DNA of 64,000 nucleotides. It comes from Providencia alcalifaciens DSM 30120. Lineage in GTDB: Bacteria > Pseudomonadota > Gammaproteobacteria > Enterobacterales > Enterobacteriaceae. Within the stretch, counting starts at the first letter, position 1, and every line of letters starts with the position of its first letter. Shown here in pieces: positions 42,411 through 51,755 of the stretch. The notes beneath the pieces were generated by a model. The model did no database searches, was not told the DNA's origin, and saw only the letters and a list, made by a program, of their open reading frames with translations. The stretch lies in contig NZ_ABXW01000052.1 of assembly GCF_000173415.1 (NCBI RefSeq), forward strand, positions 62,001 to 126,000, written 5' to 3'. A program made the translations under genes and the position numbers.

Positions 42411-42926
42411 TCTGATTATTTTTTAAAACAATAAATTCAGAGTTGCCCCGCATTAATAAAGCATCTTATTCAGATTATTGAAATGAGATAAACAAACACA
42501 TCAAGATTTTATTTAAATCATATCGAATAACAATCAAGTATAATTTAGATTATTATTTTACGACACTCCCAGCCACCATTAGAAAAACAAATGAAACATT
42601 AATTCACCCATCCCCCTCATACGGTGTATCTCCTTAATTAACCATTAGCAATATGTAAATAATGAAATTAAATATTTATTTTAAATATTCATTTTAAGTA
42701 TCATTTAAAAACACCCACATTTATAAATACAAACTATTATAAAATCCAACTCCTACCGTGATTTAAAAGATAAAAATAGAACAAAACAAAGCAAACAATT
42801 AATTAAATCTAAAAAACCAAAAACTTGTTTAATGTTAAAATAAAAGTCAAAATACCCGTCAATTGGGTAATTCATTATTTTAATGAACCTCAATTCTTCA
42901 AATAAAATATCTCTCGGAGAAAATAA
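42411..42926. other. AT-rich F1-F2 intergenic region with the F2 promoter
   Basis: 516 bp with no supported gene. It presumably contains the F2 promoter and a long leader. Short hairpins are visible just upstream of the pilin: TACCC/GGGTA around 42853-42868 and TTCATTA/TAATGAA around 42872-42887. No long inverted repeats bracketing a promoter, and no recombinase nearby, so phase inversion is not supported. Confidence 0.45.
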
Positions 42927-43457
42927 ATGAAAAAGAATTTACTGGCATCATTAATTGCTGCGTCTTCTATTTTTGCTGTAAATAGTGCATTAGCCGCAGA
43001 TGGAACAATTGATTTCACGGGTGAAATCACTGATCAAGCTTGTGAATTAGCCGCTGGCTCTGACGCATTAAAAGTGAACTTAGGTAAAGTATCTAAGAAA
43101 GCATTACCAAGTGCTGGAAGCACAGCTGCTGCAACAAAATTTACTATTAAATTAATTAATTGCCCAACAACTGTGACATCAGCATCCGTAAAATTTGATG
43201 CAACCTCTTACCCAGGAGATGACTCTGTTATTGAACTTAAAGATGCGGGTCAATCTGGTGTTGCTAAAGGTGTTGGTATTCAAATTACCGATGATGTAAA
43301 TACCGTTATTCCTCTATTTACTGCATCTAAAGCTTATCCTTTAAAAGATGGTGTTGAAAACAATTTAGATTTTAGAGCTCGTTATATTGCTCAAACCGAC
43401 AGCGTTGATGTGGGTTTAGCGAATGCAAATGCAACATTTACAATTAACTATAATTAA
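42927..43457 (+). CDS. Major fimbrial subunit, operon F2
   Basis: 176-aa pilin. Signal peptide MKKNLLASLIAASSIFAVNS to ALAA, then DGTIDFTGEITDQACE, with Cys pair C39 and C79, and end ATFTINYN. By eye it is close to the F3 pilin (shared GSDA, VNLGKVSK, ALPS, GSTAAATKFTI), and differs in the segments 85-150 that are expected to be surface loops. GGAG ribosome site. A hairpin follows the gene. Confidence 0.94.
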   Translation: MKKNLLASLIAASSIFAVNSALAADGTIDFTGEITDQACELAAGSDALKVNLGKVSKKALPSAGSTAAATKFTIKLINCPTTVTSASVKFDATSYPGDDSVIELKDAGQSGVAKGVGIQITDDVNTVIPLFTASKAYPLKDGVENNLDFRARYIAQTDSVDVGLANANATFTINYN

Positions 43458-43463
43458 TTAGTG

Positions 43464-43493
43464 ATTAAGGTTTAAATGGAATTAAGCCTTAAT
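43464..43493 (+). terminator. Hairpin between F2 major pilin and chaperone (conserved in F3)
   Basis: Stem ATTAAGGTTTAA (43464-43475) / TTAAGCCTTAAT (43482-43493), with one G-T wobble and a 6-base loop, 7 bp after the pilin stop. The same structure occurs at 51756-51789 in F3. No T-run follows, so it is better read as an mRNA-stabilising or attenuating hairpin that raises pilin over assembly proteins. Confidence 0.7.
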
Positions 43494-43514
43494 ATTCTAT
43501 TCAATGGTGGTAAT

Positions 43515-44183
43515 ATGAAATTTATTGTTTACGCTCTTATTTCTTTATTCACGCTTATTAATACCGCTTATGCTGGTGTAATTATTGGTGGGACTCGCGT
43601 TATCTATTCCGAAGGAAATAAAGATGTGAGTATTTCGGTTGAAAACCCAGATAAAATCCCCTATTTAATCCAATCTTGGATAGATGGTATTGATGAAAAA
43701 AAACAGTCTGATTTCACTATCACACCACCATTATTTAGATTGAATCCAGAAAAGACTAATGCATTACGCATTTTTTTAACTGAAAACAAACTCCCTCAGG
43801 ATAAAGAATCTTTATTCTGGCTAAATATAAAAACTATTCCCGCAACTGAACGTACAGAAAACTCATTACAAATTGCGTTTAAAACTCAGATGAAGCTAAT
43901 TTATCGACCTTCAATTTTTAAAAACGTTAACTTTGAAGAAGAGCAAAAAAAATTAACATGGTCTAAATCAGGAAAAATGCTTTCTGTTAATAATCCAACG
44001 CCTTATTACATGAATTTTCAGAGCATTACTTTTAATGGGAAAAAAGTTAATGATGTTTCCTATGCCGCACCGCTGACAACAACAACCTTTGAAATTAATG
44101 ATATGGCAACTAGTGGAACAATTAAGTGGGAAGTTATTAATGACTATGGTGCTGCCGAAAAACCCGCTGAAATAAAAATATAG
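43515..44183 (+). CDS. Periplasmic fimbrial chaperone, operon F2
   Basis: 222-aa PapD-type chaperone from ATG 43515, with GGTGG upstream, as in F3; an upstream ATG at 43476 lies within the hairpin and was rejected. Signal peptide to about residue 19 (INTAYA), then GVIIGGTRVIYSEGNKDVSISVENPDK-type strand A1. The Cys-free family core LFWLNIKTIPAT and MKLIYRP follow. Highly similar to the F3 chaperone; the two might serve each other's pilins. Confidence 0.94.
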   Translation: MKFIVYALISLFTLINTAYAGVIIGGTRVIYSEGNKDVSISVENPDKIPYLIQSWIDGIDEKKQSDFTITPPLFRLNPEKTNALRIFLTENKLPQDKESLFWLNIKTIPATERTENSLQIAFKTQMKLIYRPSIFKNVNFEEEQKKLTWSKSGKMLSVNNPTPYYMNFQSITFNGKKVNDVSYAAPLTTTTFEINDMATSGTIKWEVINDYGAAEKPAEIKI

Positions 44184-44209
44184 AAAATATAATAGTAGGT
44201 CACAACCCA

Positions 44210-46720
44210 ATGAAAATAAATAAAATATGCTTTGGCCTATTTTTATATCTAGGCTATATGGTTTCACTGTATGCGGAAAATAATACAGATAATAATGTGT
44301 ATTTCGACCCTGATTTTTTAGAGCTACCCAATAAAGATGCCGTTGATTTAAGTCAGTTTGAAAATAATGAACAATTAGCCGGAAGTTACTATGTCGATAT
44401 TTACGTTAACACTAACTTAATCGGTGCAAAAAAACTTAATTTTGATAAAAACAGGGATAACCAATTAATCCCCTGTTTATCTCTCGCTGATTTAACAGAT
44501 TTCGGTGTCAAAACGGCTGAATACCCTGAATTACAAAGTACAGGCACTGACTGTGTGAATTTAGCCGCAATACCTGACGCGAAAAGCCACTTTGAGTTTG
44601 ACTCACAGCGGCTATATTTGAGTATTCCGCAGGTTGCCTTAGACAAAAATCCTCGTGGCTATGTCAATTTAGAGAATATTGATAATGGGATTAATGCGTT
44701 AATACTGAATTACAGTTATAGCGGCTCCAAAAATTATGACCGTAAAAAAGGTGGCTCTGATACGACTTCAAACTATGTGAATTTAAGACCTGGCTTAAAT
44801 ATCGGGGCTTGGCGTCTGCGTAACTATACCACATGGTCAAGTAGTGATGGTCAATCCAATAAATGGGACACCGTTTACACTTATGCTTCTCGCGGTATTA
44901 ATCGCATTAAAAGCCAGCTAACACTTGGAGACAGCGTATCGCCATCAATGGTGTTTGATAGCGTACCATTTCGTGGTGCGCAGCTAGCCACCGATGATGA
45001 TATGTACCCTGAGAGTTTACGCGGCTATGCACCCGTTGTTCGAGGAATCGCGCGTAGTAACGCCCAAATTACTATCCGCCAGAATGGCTACACCATTTAC
45101 CAAACTGAAGTGGCTGCCGGCCCCTTTGAAATCAATGATCTGTACCCTACTGGTGGCAGTGGCGACCTCCACGTCACTATCAAAGAATCGAATGGTAGCG
45201 AGCAATATCAAATTGTGCCATTTGCATCCTTACCTGTATTACAGCGTGAGGGCTATTTCTCTTATAGTGCAACTGGTGGACAATATCGCTCCTATGATAG
45301 CCATGTGGATAAAACCCATTTTGGTCAATTTACTGCCATTTATGGTCTCCCTTATGGGATTACCGCCTATGGTGGGAGTCAATTCAGTGAAAAATATCAA
45401 TCTTATTCCATTGGTGCGGGGCAAAACCTAGGGCAATTAGGCGCAGTGTCTATCGATGTCACCCATGCAAATGCCAAGTTTAGTGATGATAGCAAAGAGC
45501 AAGGGCAATCTTACCGCTTCCGTTATAATAAGAATATCAATGATATAGGAACAAACATTGCCTTGGCAGGCTATCGATATTCCACAAAAGGTTACTATAG
45601 CTTATCGGAAGTATTTGATACTTTTAGAGACACTCGCTATACGCCAGAAATTGAACGACGCCGTAACCGCGGCGAAATTACTCTCAGCCAAAACCTAGGG
45701 GAAAATTACGGATCATTATCGATTGGTTACGTAAATGAAGATTATTGGAATAGTGATAAGAAAACCCAATCAGCCACACTAGGATACAGCAATAGCTGGC
45801 AAGGCATCAGTTACGGCATTAATTACACCTATAACCGGGATACCAGCACATATGCTTATCAAGGGAAGAGCCAAGGTCAAAGTGAAAACGATCACCAGCT
45901 CGCCTTAAACGTCAGTATTCCCATTAATCTATTTGATAGTACTTTTTACTACAACCTCAATACAAACAGTAGTAGCGGCGGTCCAAACTCAGGAAATATG
46001 GGACTTTCGGCTAGCCAATTGGATAACCGCCTCAACTGGAGTATTCAACAAGGTTATACCACCCAAGGGCAAGGTGCATCTGGGAATATGAATGCTTCAT
46101 ACAAGGGTCAATACGGTGAAGTCTCTGGGGGAAGTAGTTACAGCAAGGATAATTACAACCTCTATTACGGTGCGAATGGTAGCTTCGTCGCACACTCTAC
46201 AGGTTTCGTACTTGGACAACAACTCGGTGAAACCGCAGCGATAGTGGATATCCCAGAAGCTGGCGATGTACCAATCCTGAACCAAGCAGGCGTCGTCACG
46301 AATAACCAAGGCTATGCATTAGTGCCGTATATCACGGCATACCGTAAAAACGTGATTGATATTGATACCTCTGCATTACCGGATAATACCGAAATGGAAT
46401 TAACCAGCCAAACGGTCGCACCAAGTCGCGGAGCACTCGTTAAAGCCAGTTTTGCCGCAAATGTGGGTTATCGCGCCATGATGGAACTTAAATTTGCAGA
46501 TGGAAAACCCGTACCATTTGGCGCCCAAGCCATCTTTAAAGATAACAATCAATTAAATGGCATGGTGGGTAATGATGGTGAAATTTATTTATCCGGCTTA
46601 ACCGAAAGCGGCAGTTTTATTATTCAATATAACGATAAACAGCAGTGTCAGGTTAATTATAATTTGACTGATGTCTCGAATTATTTGGGTTTATATAAAA
46701 CAACTGCAACTTGCCAGTAA
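44210..46720 (+). CDS. Outer-membrane fimbrial usher, operon F2
   Basis: 836-aa usher. MKINKICFGLFLYLGYMVSLYA is the signal peptide, nearly shared with the F3 usher (MKINKICLSLFIALGY). Then the N-terminal domain YFDPDFLELPNKDAVDLSQF, the barrel with FDSVPFRGAQLATDDDM, QNGYTIYQTEVAAGPFEINDLYPTG-type plug-adjacent sequence, and terminal Cys pair (QQCQVNY, TATCQ). 26 bp after the chaperone and 12 bp before the adhesin. Confidence 0.95.
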   Translation: MKINKICFGLFLYLGYMVSLYAENNTDNNVYFDPDFLELPNKDAVDLSQFENNEQLAGSYYVDIYVNTNLIGAKKLNFDKNRDNQLIPCLSLADLTDFGVKTAEYPELQSTGTDCVNLAAIPDAKSHFEFDSQRLYLSIPQVALDKNPRGYVNLENIDNGINALILNYSYSGSKNYDRKKGGSDTTSNYVNLRPGLNIGAWRLRNYTTWSSSDGQSNKWDTVYTYASRGINRIKSQLTLGDSVSPSMVFDSVPFRGAQLATDDDMYPESLRGYAPVVRGIARSNAQITIRQNGYTIYQTEVAAGPFEINDLYPTGGSGDLHVTIKESNGSEQYQIVPFASLPVLQREGYFSYSATGGQYRSYDSHVDKTHFGQFTAIYGLPYGITAYGGSQFSEKYQSYSIGAGQNLGQLGAVSIDVTHANAKFSDDSKEQGQSYRFRYNKNINDIGTNIALAGYRYSTKGYYSLSEVFDTFRDTRYTPEIERRRNRGEITLSQNLGENYGSLSIGYVNEDYWNSDKKTQSATLGYSNSWQGISYGINYTYNRDTSTYAYQGKSQGQSENDHQLALNVSIPINLFDSTFYYNLNTNSSSGGPNSGNMGLSASQLDNRLNWSIQQGYTTQGQGASGNMNASYKGQYGEVSGGSSYSKDNYNLYYGANGSFVAHSTGFVLGQQLGETAAIVDIPEAGDVPILNQAGVVTNNQGYALVPYITAYRKNVIDIDTSALPDNTEMELTSQTVAPSRGALVKASFAANVGYRAMMELKFADGKPVPFGAQAIFKDNNQLNGMVGNDGEIYLSGLTESGSFIIQYNDKQQCQVNYNLTDVSNYLGLYKTTATCQ

Positions 46721-46732
46721 GGTGAAATAAAA

Positions 46733-47704
46733 ATGAAAAAATCCATATATTATCTTTTACCGTTCTTAGGATTCTCATTATTTTATACGGAATATTCAAA
46801 TGCAGCATGCGCACAAAATCCATTAAATAATCAAATAAGGTATATCCCAAATGATACCATATATTTACAATATGATAATTTAACTAGTAATAACACGGTA
46901 TTAAAAACTCATTCTATTACTGGATTTACGTCTGGATATGGCTTTGGCGTTAAAGGAAAAGAAGACTGTGGTGGATATATTGATAACTATTTTTTGAATG
47001 GCTGGTCAGTCAGCTCAAATAATACAGCGCCAACAAACATATCTGGAATAGGGATTAGAGTACGTTTTAATGGAGGCTATCTTCCTTATCGCTCAACAAC
47101 CGCAAGCACGAGCTGGGGTTATACTGGCACAGTTAACTGGACCGTCGACATTGTTAAAACAGGAATGGTTTCACTTTCTGGTACAATTCGTAGCGGAGAT
47201 GTTGCTATCATCTCTCAATACAATACGATTCCAAAAACTCGATTCATAGCTACTAGACTTAGATTTCAAAGTAATTACCGAATTAATGTACTCAGTTGCT
47301 CGTTAAAAAACAGCCAGTCTGTTTATAATATTGAACTTGGTGATTGGTATGATACCCAATTTGCAAATATGGGTGACACCAGTACCGCCGTAGATATTCC
47401 AATTACTTTAACCTGCATGTCTGGTGCCAATATTAAAGCAACGATTACGAGTTCCGCTGGCTATGTGGATGTCAATACTGGGAAATTAGCCTTATCTGGT
47501 GCTGATAAAGCCACTGGAGTAGCGATTCAATTACTCGATAAAAATAGTGTCCCCATAAAGCTCAATACTAAAAATAGTTTACAAAATAGCGTACCTGCCG
47601 GTGATTATATGTTTAATTGGAAAGCTCGTTATATTAAAACAGCAGATAAAATAACACCCGGAAGTGCGAATTCAACAGCCACTGTGAATATCCGTTATGA
47701 ATAG
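46733..47704 (+). CDS. Fimbrial tip adhesin, operon F2
   Basis: 323 aa. Signal peptide to about residue 24 (YSNAA), then CAQNPLNNQIRYIPNDTIYLQYDNL. The N-terminal domain (to about 165) is unlike the other three adhesins. The C-terminal pilin domain (RINVLSCSLKNSQSVYNIELGDWYDTQF to VNIRYE) is strongly conserved with them. A lectin-like tip role is inferred from layout, not shown. It is 9 bp before the first minor subunit. Confidence 0.82.
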   Translation: MKKSIYYLLPFLGFSLFYTEYSNAACAQNPLNNQIRYIPNDTIYLQYDNLTSNNTVLKTHSITGFTSGYGFGVKGKEDCGGYIDNYFLNGWSVSSNNTAPTNISGIGIRVRFNGGYLPYRSTTASTSWGYTGTVNWTVDIVKTGMVSLSGTIRSGDVAIISQYNTIPKTRFIATRLRFQSNYRINVLSCSLKNSQSVYNIELGDWYDTQFANMGDTSTAVDIPITLTCMSGANIKATITSSAGYVDVNTGKLALSGADKATGVAIQLLDKNSVPIKLNTKNSLQNSVPAGDYMFNWKARYIKTADKITPGSANSTATVNIRYE

Positions 47705-47713
47705 GAAAAAATA

Positions 47714-48229
47714 ATGAAAAAGTTAATACTCCCTTTATTCTTAGCGAATAGCCTATTCATCAGCGTAGGTGCTTTTTCTGCAAGTACAGTGACGCTTAAT
47801 TTTAAAGGCAATATTAAAGCGGCAACTTGCAATATTTCTGGTGGAAATAACATCGATATTGACTTGAAACGAATGCCCGTCGATTTATTTAATCAGCCAC
47901 AAAGTGGGTCTGATTGGAAAATGTTTAACATCGATATGAATAACTGCTCTTCTTATGTGAATCAAATAGTCCTCACATTTAGTGGAACCGCAGATACAAA
48001 TAATATCAATGACCTATATAAAAATACGGGTACAGCAAAAAATATTGCAGTGCAACTTGAAAGTGGGGATGGCACAACCCCGCTAGGCAATCAAAAAGTG
48101 TTACGGGTACCGCTAGGTGGAAAAAACAGCCTCAGCATCCCGTTAAGAACCCGCGCATTTAGTGCGCTTGGTAATGCGAGTGCAGGTTCTGTTTCTGCCA
48201 ATATTACAGCCACTATCACTTATCTATGA
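47714..48229 (+). CDS. Minor fimbrial subunit 1, operon F2
   Basis: 171-aa pilin-like protein with a signal peptide, STVTLNFKGNIKAATCN (first Cys), MNNCSSYVNQI (second Cys) and the end NITATITYL. Orthologous in position and sequence to 56004-56510 in F3 and absent from F1. Likely tip adaptor linking adhesin to rod. Confidence 0.88.
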   Translation: MKKLILPLFLANSLFISVGAFSASTVTLNFKGNIKAATCNISGGNNIDIDLKRMPVDLFNQPQSGSDWKMFNIDMNNCSSYVNQIVLTFSGTADTNNINDLYKNTGTAKNIAVQLESGDGTTPLGNQKVLRVPLGGKNSLSIPLRTRAFSALGNASAGSVSANITATITYL

Positions 48230-48240
48230 GGAAGAGAACA

Positions 48241-48738
48241 ATGAAAAAAATCATACTTTCATTATTACTCCTAACATCTCCCTTAACGGTCATGGCGCAG
48301 GCTGCCAATATTCATGTCCATGGCTATGTCACCGCATTACCATGTGAGTTAGAAAAAGCTAACTATCTTATTGACCTAAAAAAGGTCAATGTTTGGAATA
48401 TTCGTGATACTCAAACATCTCCTTGGGTAGATTTTACGATTAAATTAAAAAATTGCCCTGTAGATACCCAAGAAGCGATGATGGTAATTAACGGAACACC
48501 CGATAATGTCGTAACCAATTACTTTATTAATAGTGGCAGTGCCAAAAATGTCGCATTAAATTTAGCTTATGGCGAAAATAAAATAACGGTAAAAAATGGC
48601 GAAAAAATTACGGCACCAGTCAATACCCAAACTCGTACCGTTGAAATACCACTATCCGCAAGAATGGCAGGATATGGTACAGGAATGACGGGGGGCTCTT
48701 TTAAAAGTCATCTTGACTTCACACTAATTTATAATTAA
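48241..48738 (+). CDS. Minor fimbrial subunit 2, operon F2
   Basis: 165 aa from ATG 48241, which has GAGGAAG upstream; an in-frame ATG at 48226 overlapping the previous stop was rejected. Signal peptide to about residue 20 (VMAQA), then ANIHVHGYVTALPCELEKANYLIDL, the second Cys in LKNCPVDTQ and the end HLDFTLIYN. Counterpart of 41557 (F1) and 56521 (F3). Role as adaptor or fibre terminator is inferred. Confidence 0.87.
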   Translation: MKKIILSLLLLTSPLTVMAQAANIHVHGYVTALPCELEKANYLIDLKKVNVWNIRDTQTSPWVDFTIKLKNCPVDTQEAMMVINGTPDNVVTNYFINSGSAKNVALNLAYGENKITVKNGEKITAPVNTQTRTVEIPLSARMAGYGTGMTGGSFKSHLDFTLIYN

Positions 48739-48987
48739 TAAATCTTTAAACGATACTCTTATTTTAATAAGCCAATTAAGATGATGAGTATTCACTAGAT
48801 AAAAACAATGTTCACTAATTGAAATTCTAATTATGAATCTCCATATAAAATAAATAACTTTAATTGAGGTGATGTAAGTCAAGATATCAATATAAATAGC
48901 TGATAGATATATATTTAAGGTAATGGTATTCATTTGCCTTCTGTTAATTCATTTAACATATCGCAAATAATAAAAAGAGGTTAAATA

Positions 48988-49263
48988 ATGAAAAATAGCT
49001 ACCCGGTCTCTGCTGTTATTGGATATAAAATAAGAGAACTACGTAAGGAAAAAGGGTTATCCCTACTTGCTGTAGCTAAAACTATTGGAATTAGTGAGCA
49101 ACAGCAATTACGTTATGAACGTGGACATAATCGAATATCGATAGATCGGCTCAAACAATATGCTATTTACTTTAATATTAATATTAATGACTTCTTTTTA
49201 TTTAATGAGCACGAAAAGGAAAAAATAAAAAGAGAACTGAGAAGAAAGTTAGAAATACAGTAA
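48988..49263 (+). CDS. MrpJ-type HTH regulator, operon F2 (subfamily I)
   Basis: 91-aa Cro/C1-type HTH protein. YPVSAVIGYKIRELRKEKGLSL then VAKTIGISEQQQLRYERGHNRISIDRLKQYA, with the SEQQQ-RYERG motif of MrpJ-like proteins; Lys/Arg/Glu-rich tail. AGAGG ribosome site. It is 249 bp after the last minor subunit, a gap long enough for its own promoter, so it could be expressed separately from the fimbriae. Confidence 0.86.
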   Translation: MKNSYPVSAVIGYKIRELRKEKGLSLLAVAKTIGISEQQQLRYERGHNRISIDRLKQYAIYFNININDFFLFNEHEKEKIKRELRRKLEIQ

Positions 49264-49287
49264 TTATACTTAATCCTACTGGTCATT

Positions 49288-49611
49288 ATGATGAAAAAAA
49301 ATACATCCAAAATTGTCGGTGCCCGAATTAGGACACTGAGGAAAGATCGCAATATGAGTATCCAACAACTGAGTAAGTTGTTGGGTATTAGTCAACAACA
49401 TCAATCTCGCCATGAATTAGGCGAAATGCGGATCCATGTTGATACACTTTATTCTATTTCAGAAATACTGGAGCTGGATATCCAAGAGTTAATGAGTGAT
49501 TTTATCGATTCATATAGCTGTACATGCACCTCTGATAAAAAGGAAAAAGACAATTTATTAGTCGCCGAATTGCTCTTATCGCCAGAACAAAATTTCTCTT
49601 TATATAAATAA
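49288..49611 (+). CDS. MrpJ-type HTH regulator, operon F2 (subfamily II)
   Basis: 107-aa Cro/C1-type HTH protein with IVGARIRTLRKDRNMSIQQLSKLLGISQQHQSRHELGEMRIHVDTLYSISEIL-type sequence (residues about 7-62), then an acidic helix and a Cys-containing tail (SYSCTCTSDKK). The motif SQQHQSRHE replaces SQQQxSRYE. Closest paralogue in the window is 58043-58330. 24 bp after the preceding regulator, so the pair is co-transcribed. The first of two ATGs is used here; the ribosome site is weak. Confidence 0.84.
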   Translation: MMKKNTSKIVGARIRTLRKDRNMSIQQLSKLLGISQQHQSRHELGEMRIHVDTLYSISEILELDIQELMSDFIDSYSCTCTSDKKEKDNLLVAELLLSPEQNFSLYK

Positions 49612-49620
49612 TCAAATCAA

Positions 49621-49646
49621 TATTGGCAGGAAATGACCTGCCAATA
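49621..49646. terminator. Perfect hairpin closing the F2 operon
   Basis: 10-bp perfect stem TATTGGCAGG (49621-49630) / CCTGCCAATA (49637-49646), 6-base loop, 9 bp after the regulator stop. No T-run follows. It separates F2 from the stand-alone adhesin gene. Confidence 0.6.
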
Positions 49647-49700
49647 CCACTGTCTACATATTCTATTTGCTGTATTTGATACTCTTAATCAGGAGCAAAC

Positions 49701-50672
49701 ATGCACTTTAATTTTAAAAAAATATCTTTTTCTTTTTGTCTCTGTGTCTATTCTGGGTTTTCCTTTGCTGCATGTATTCAAAATCCTAGATTAAACAACA
49801 TTACTGTTAATGTCCCGACCAGGACATATACCATTCAATATGATGATGCTTCATCTAAAGAACTTGGTCGATTTATTGTCACGTTTGCCAATGGCGATAT
49901 TAATACCTATTCAGGTAAAAATGGACAATGCGGACAAGCTCGGCTCTATGCCAGCTATGTTAATGGCTGGGTGCCTAACGCGAATAAGGTTGCGGCGACC
50001 AATGTTGCCGGTATTAGTGTCGAAATTGTAGCCACTGCAATAGGCAGCATTAATGTCTACAGTCGCTATCCTGTTCAAGGACGACTACCTTGGACCATTG
50101 TTGCACCTCAATGGACCATGATCATTCGTAAAACCGGCGCGGTACCTCAATCTGGTAGCTTAAAGGCGGGCAGTGTGGCTCGGTTAATCCAAGATAATCC
50201 TAATCACGTTAACTGGAATTTATCTACTCTCAATATTCCCGCCAATGCCATTAAAATTAATGTTGCTAAATGTTCTACGAAATCGAGCAACTACACCATT
50301 AACCTTGGCGATCGATACGATACTCAATTTAAAAATATTGGGGATGTCAGCACAAACGTCAATATCCCTATCACCCTTAGCTGTGCGGCAGGCACGAATA
50401 TTAAAACAACCGTCACGAGCAGCGCAGGCTACGTGGATGCGGCAACTGGAAAGATTAAACTCTCTGGAACAGGCTCTGCCACTGGCATTGGTATACAATT
50501 GCTTGATAGAAATAACTCACCGATACCGCTTAATACTAAAAATAGCTTACAAAATAATGTTGCTAACGGAGATTATATTTTCAACTGGAAAGCCCGCTAT
50601 GTAAAAACAGCCGCAAAAGTGACACCCGGTACGGCAAACTCCACTGCCACCGTGAATATTCGCTATGAATAA
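49701..50672 (+). CDS. Stand-alone fimbrial adhesin between F2 and F3
   Basis: 323-aa two-domain adhesin without usher, chaperone or pilin of its own. Signal peptide to about residue 23 (FSFAA), then CIQNPRLNNITVNVPTRTYTIQYDDASSKEL; the middle is unique to this copy (for example SYVNGWVPNANKVAATNVAG, partly shared in form with F1). The C-terminal pilin domain (INLGDRYDTQFKNIGDVSTNVNIPITLSC to VNIRYE) is close to that of F2. It has an AGGAGC ribosome site and is bounded by hairpins at 49621 and 50678, suggesting its own transcription unit. It could be fitted to F2 or F3 fibres as an alternative tip (inference). Confidence 0.83.
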   Translation: MHFNFKKISFSFCLCVYSGFSFAACIQNPRLNNITVNVPTRTYTIQYDDASSKELGRFIVTFANGDINTYSGKNGQCGQARLYASYVNGWVPNANKVAATNVAGISVEIVATAIGSINVYSRYPVQGRLPWTIVAPQWTMIIRKTGAVPQSGSLKAGSVARLIQDNPNHVNWNLSTLNIPANAIKINVAKCSTKSSNYTINLGDRYDTQFKNIGDVSTNVNIPITLSCAAGTNIKTTVTSSAGYVDAATGKIKLSGTGSATGIGIQLLDRNNSPIPLNTKNSLQNNVANGDYIFNWKARYVKTAAKVTPGTANSTATVNIRYE

Positions 50673-50677
50673 TCAAA

Positions 50678-50724
50678 TTAATTCTATCTGCTATTAATTT
50701 TACTTTAACAGTAGATAGAATTAA
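50678..50724. terminator. Long hairpin downstream of the stand-alone adhesin
   Basis: 15-base arms TTAATTCTATCTGCT (50678-50692) and AGTAGATAGAATTAA (50710-50724) pair with one mismatch around a 17-base loop, 5 bp after the stop. No clear T-run follows. Confidence 0.55.
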
Positions 50725-51220
50725 CACATCAATACGCGACCACTTATAAAAATAGAAAAAGCTTAATAAAAAAACGTTCTCATACTTATTTAGACTATTC
50801 ATTTAAGAGCATTAACCCCCCTTTCATTCTTTTTTAGATAATACATATTTGTACATTAGAAAAATCAAACCATCCTCTTCCAAACTTTAAATTTAAATAA
50901 TCACCATATGAGAGATGCGTTATAGTTTAAAATTACAAAATAATTATTTTTAGTTTTATATCGTTATTTCACTTTATCCCCCAATCTGATAAACCAGTAA
51001 AAAACAATAATTAAAAACGTTTAATCTTAAAAATAACGCATGTTGAGTTTATTCATTAATTAATTACTTAATATTTATAAACTGATTATATTTACCTAAA
51101 AACCCACCATCTTGTTTATTTATAAAAATAGTCACAAAATACTCGTGCTTTGTGTAAATAAGCAAATAAATATATTCCCTCAATAAAATTGAATATCGAA
51201 TTAAGTTTCGGAGAGTTAAA
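50725..51220. other. AT-rich upstream region of operon F3
   Basis: 496 bp without a gene on the plus strand; the reverse-strand open frames overlapping it show no family motif or ribosome site. It should hold the F3 promoter. The last 16 bases (TTTCGGAGAGTTAAAATG) match the F2 leader end (TCTCGGAGAAAATAAATG) in style. No invertible-element repeats seen. Confidence 0.4.
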
Positions 51221-51751
51221 ATGAAAAAACACGTTATTGCATCTTTAATTGCAACAAGTACCTTATTAATTTCTGCCAACGGTTTCGCAAAAGATGGCGA
51301 TATTAATTTCACTGGTGAAATTATCGATAATGCCTGCCAACTCGCAACTGGTTCTGATGCTATCCAAGTGAATTTAGGTAAAGTATCTAAAACAGCATTA
51401 CCAAGCACAGGCAGTACAGCAGCTGCAACCAAATTTACTATCCAATTGGAAAAGTGCCCTGCTGCAGTCACTAGCGCAACCGTAAAATTCGATGGTGTTG
51501 CTTATGATGGTAACAACAACGTTCTACAAGTCACCAATCCAAATACATCAGGTGTTGCAACGGGTGTTGGGATCCAAATTCAAGACGTAAAAGGCGTAAC
51601 TGTTCCACTGTATAGCATTTCTAATCCATACACATTGCAAGAAACCGTTGTGAATAACTTAGATTTTACTGCGCGTTATATCGCGATGTCTGACACGGTC
51701 ACTGCGGGTCAAGCGAACTCAACTGCAACCTTCACGATTAACTATAACTAA
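51221..51751 (+). CDS. Major fimbrial subunit, operon F3
   Basis: 176-aa pilin with the signal peptide MKKHVIASLIATSTLLISAN to GFAK, then DGDINFTGEIIDNACQ, C39/C79 pair and the end ATFTINYN. Closely related to the F2 pilin in core strands; the segment from about residue 85 to 150 differs (VTNPNTSGVATGVGIQIQDV against LKDAGQSGVAKGVGIQITDD), giving probably different surface epitopes. Confidence 0.94.
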   Translation: MKKHVIASLIATSTLLISANGFAKDGDINFTGEIIDNACQLATGSDAIQVNLGKVSKTALPSTGSTAAATKFTIQLEKCPAAVTSATVKFDGVAYDGNNNVLQVTNPNTSGVATGVGIQIQDVKGVTVPLYSISNPYTLQETVVNNLDFTARYIAMSDTVTAGQANSTATFTINYN

Positions 51752-51755
51752 TTAT

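Noticed and set aside
42411-42926. Phase-variable invertible promoter of the fimS/mrp kind upstream of F2
   Set aside because: No pair of long inverted repeats brackets a promoter here or upstream of F1 or F3, and no tyrosine recombinase gene is present in the window.
51064-51471. 135-codon reverse-strand frame upstream of and into the F3 pilin
   Set aside because: It overlaps the pilin gene antisense, has no ribosome site and no family motif.
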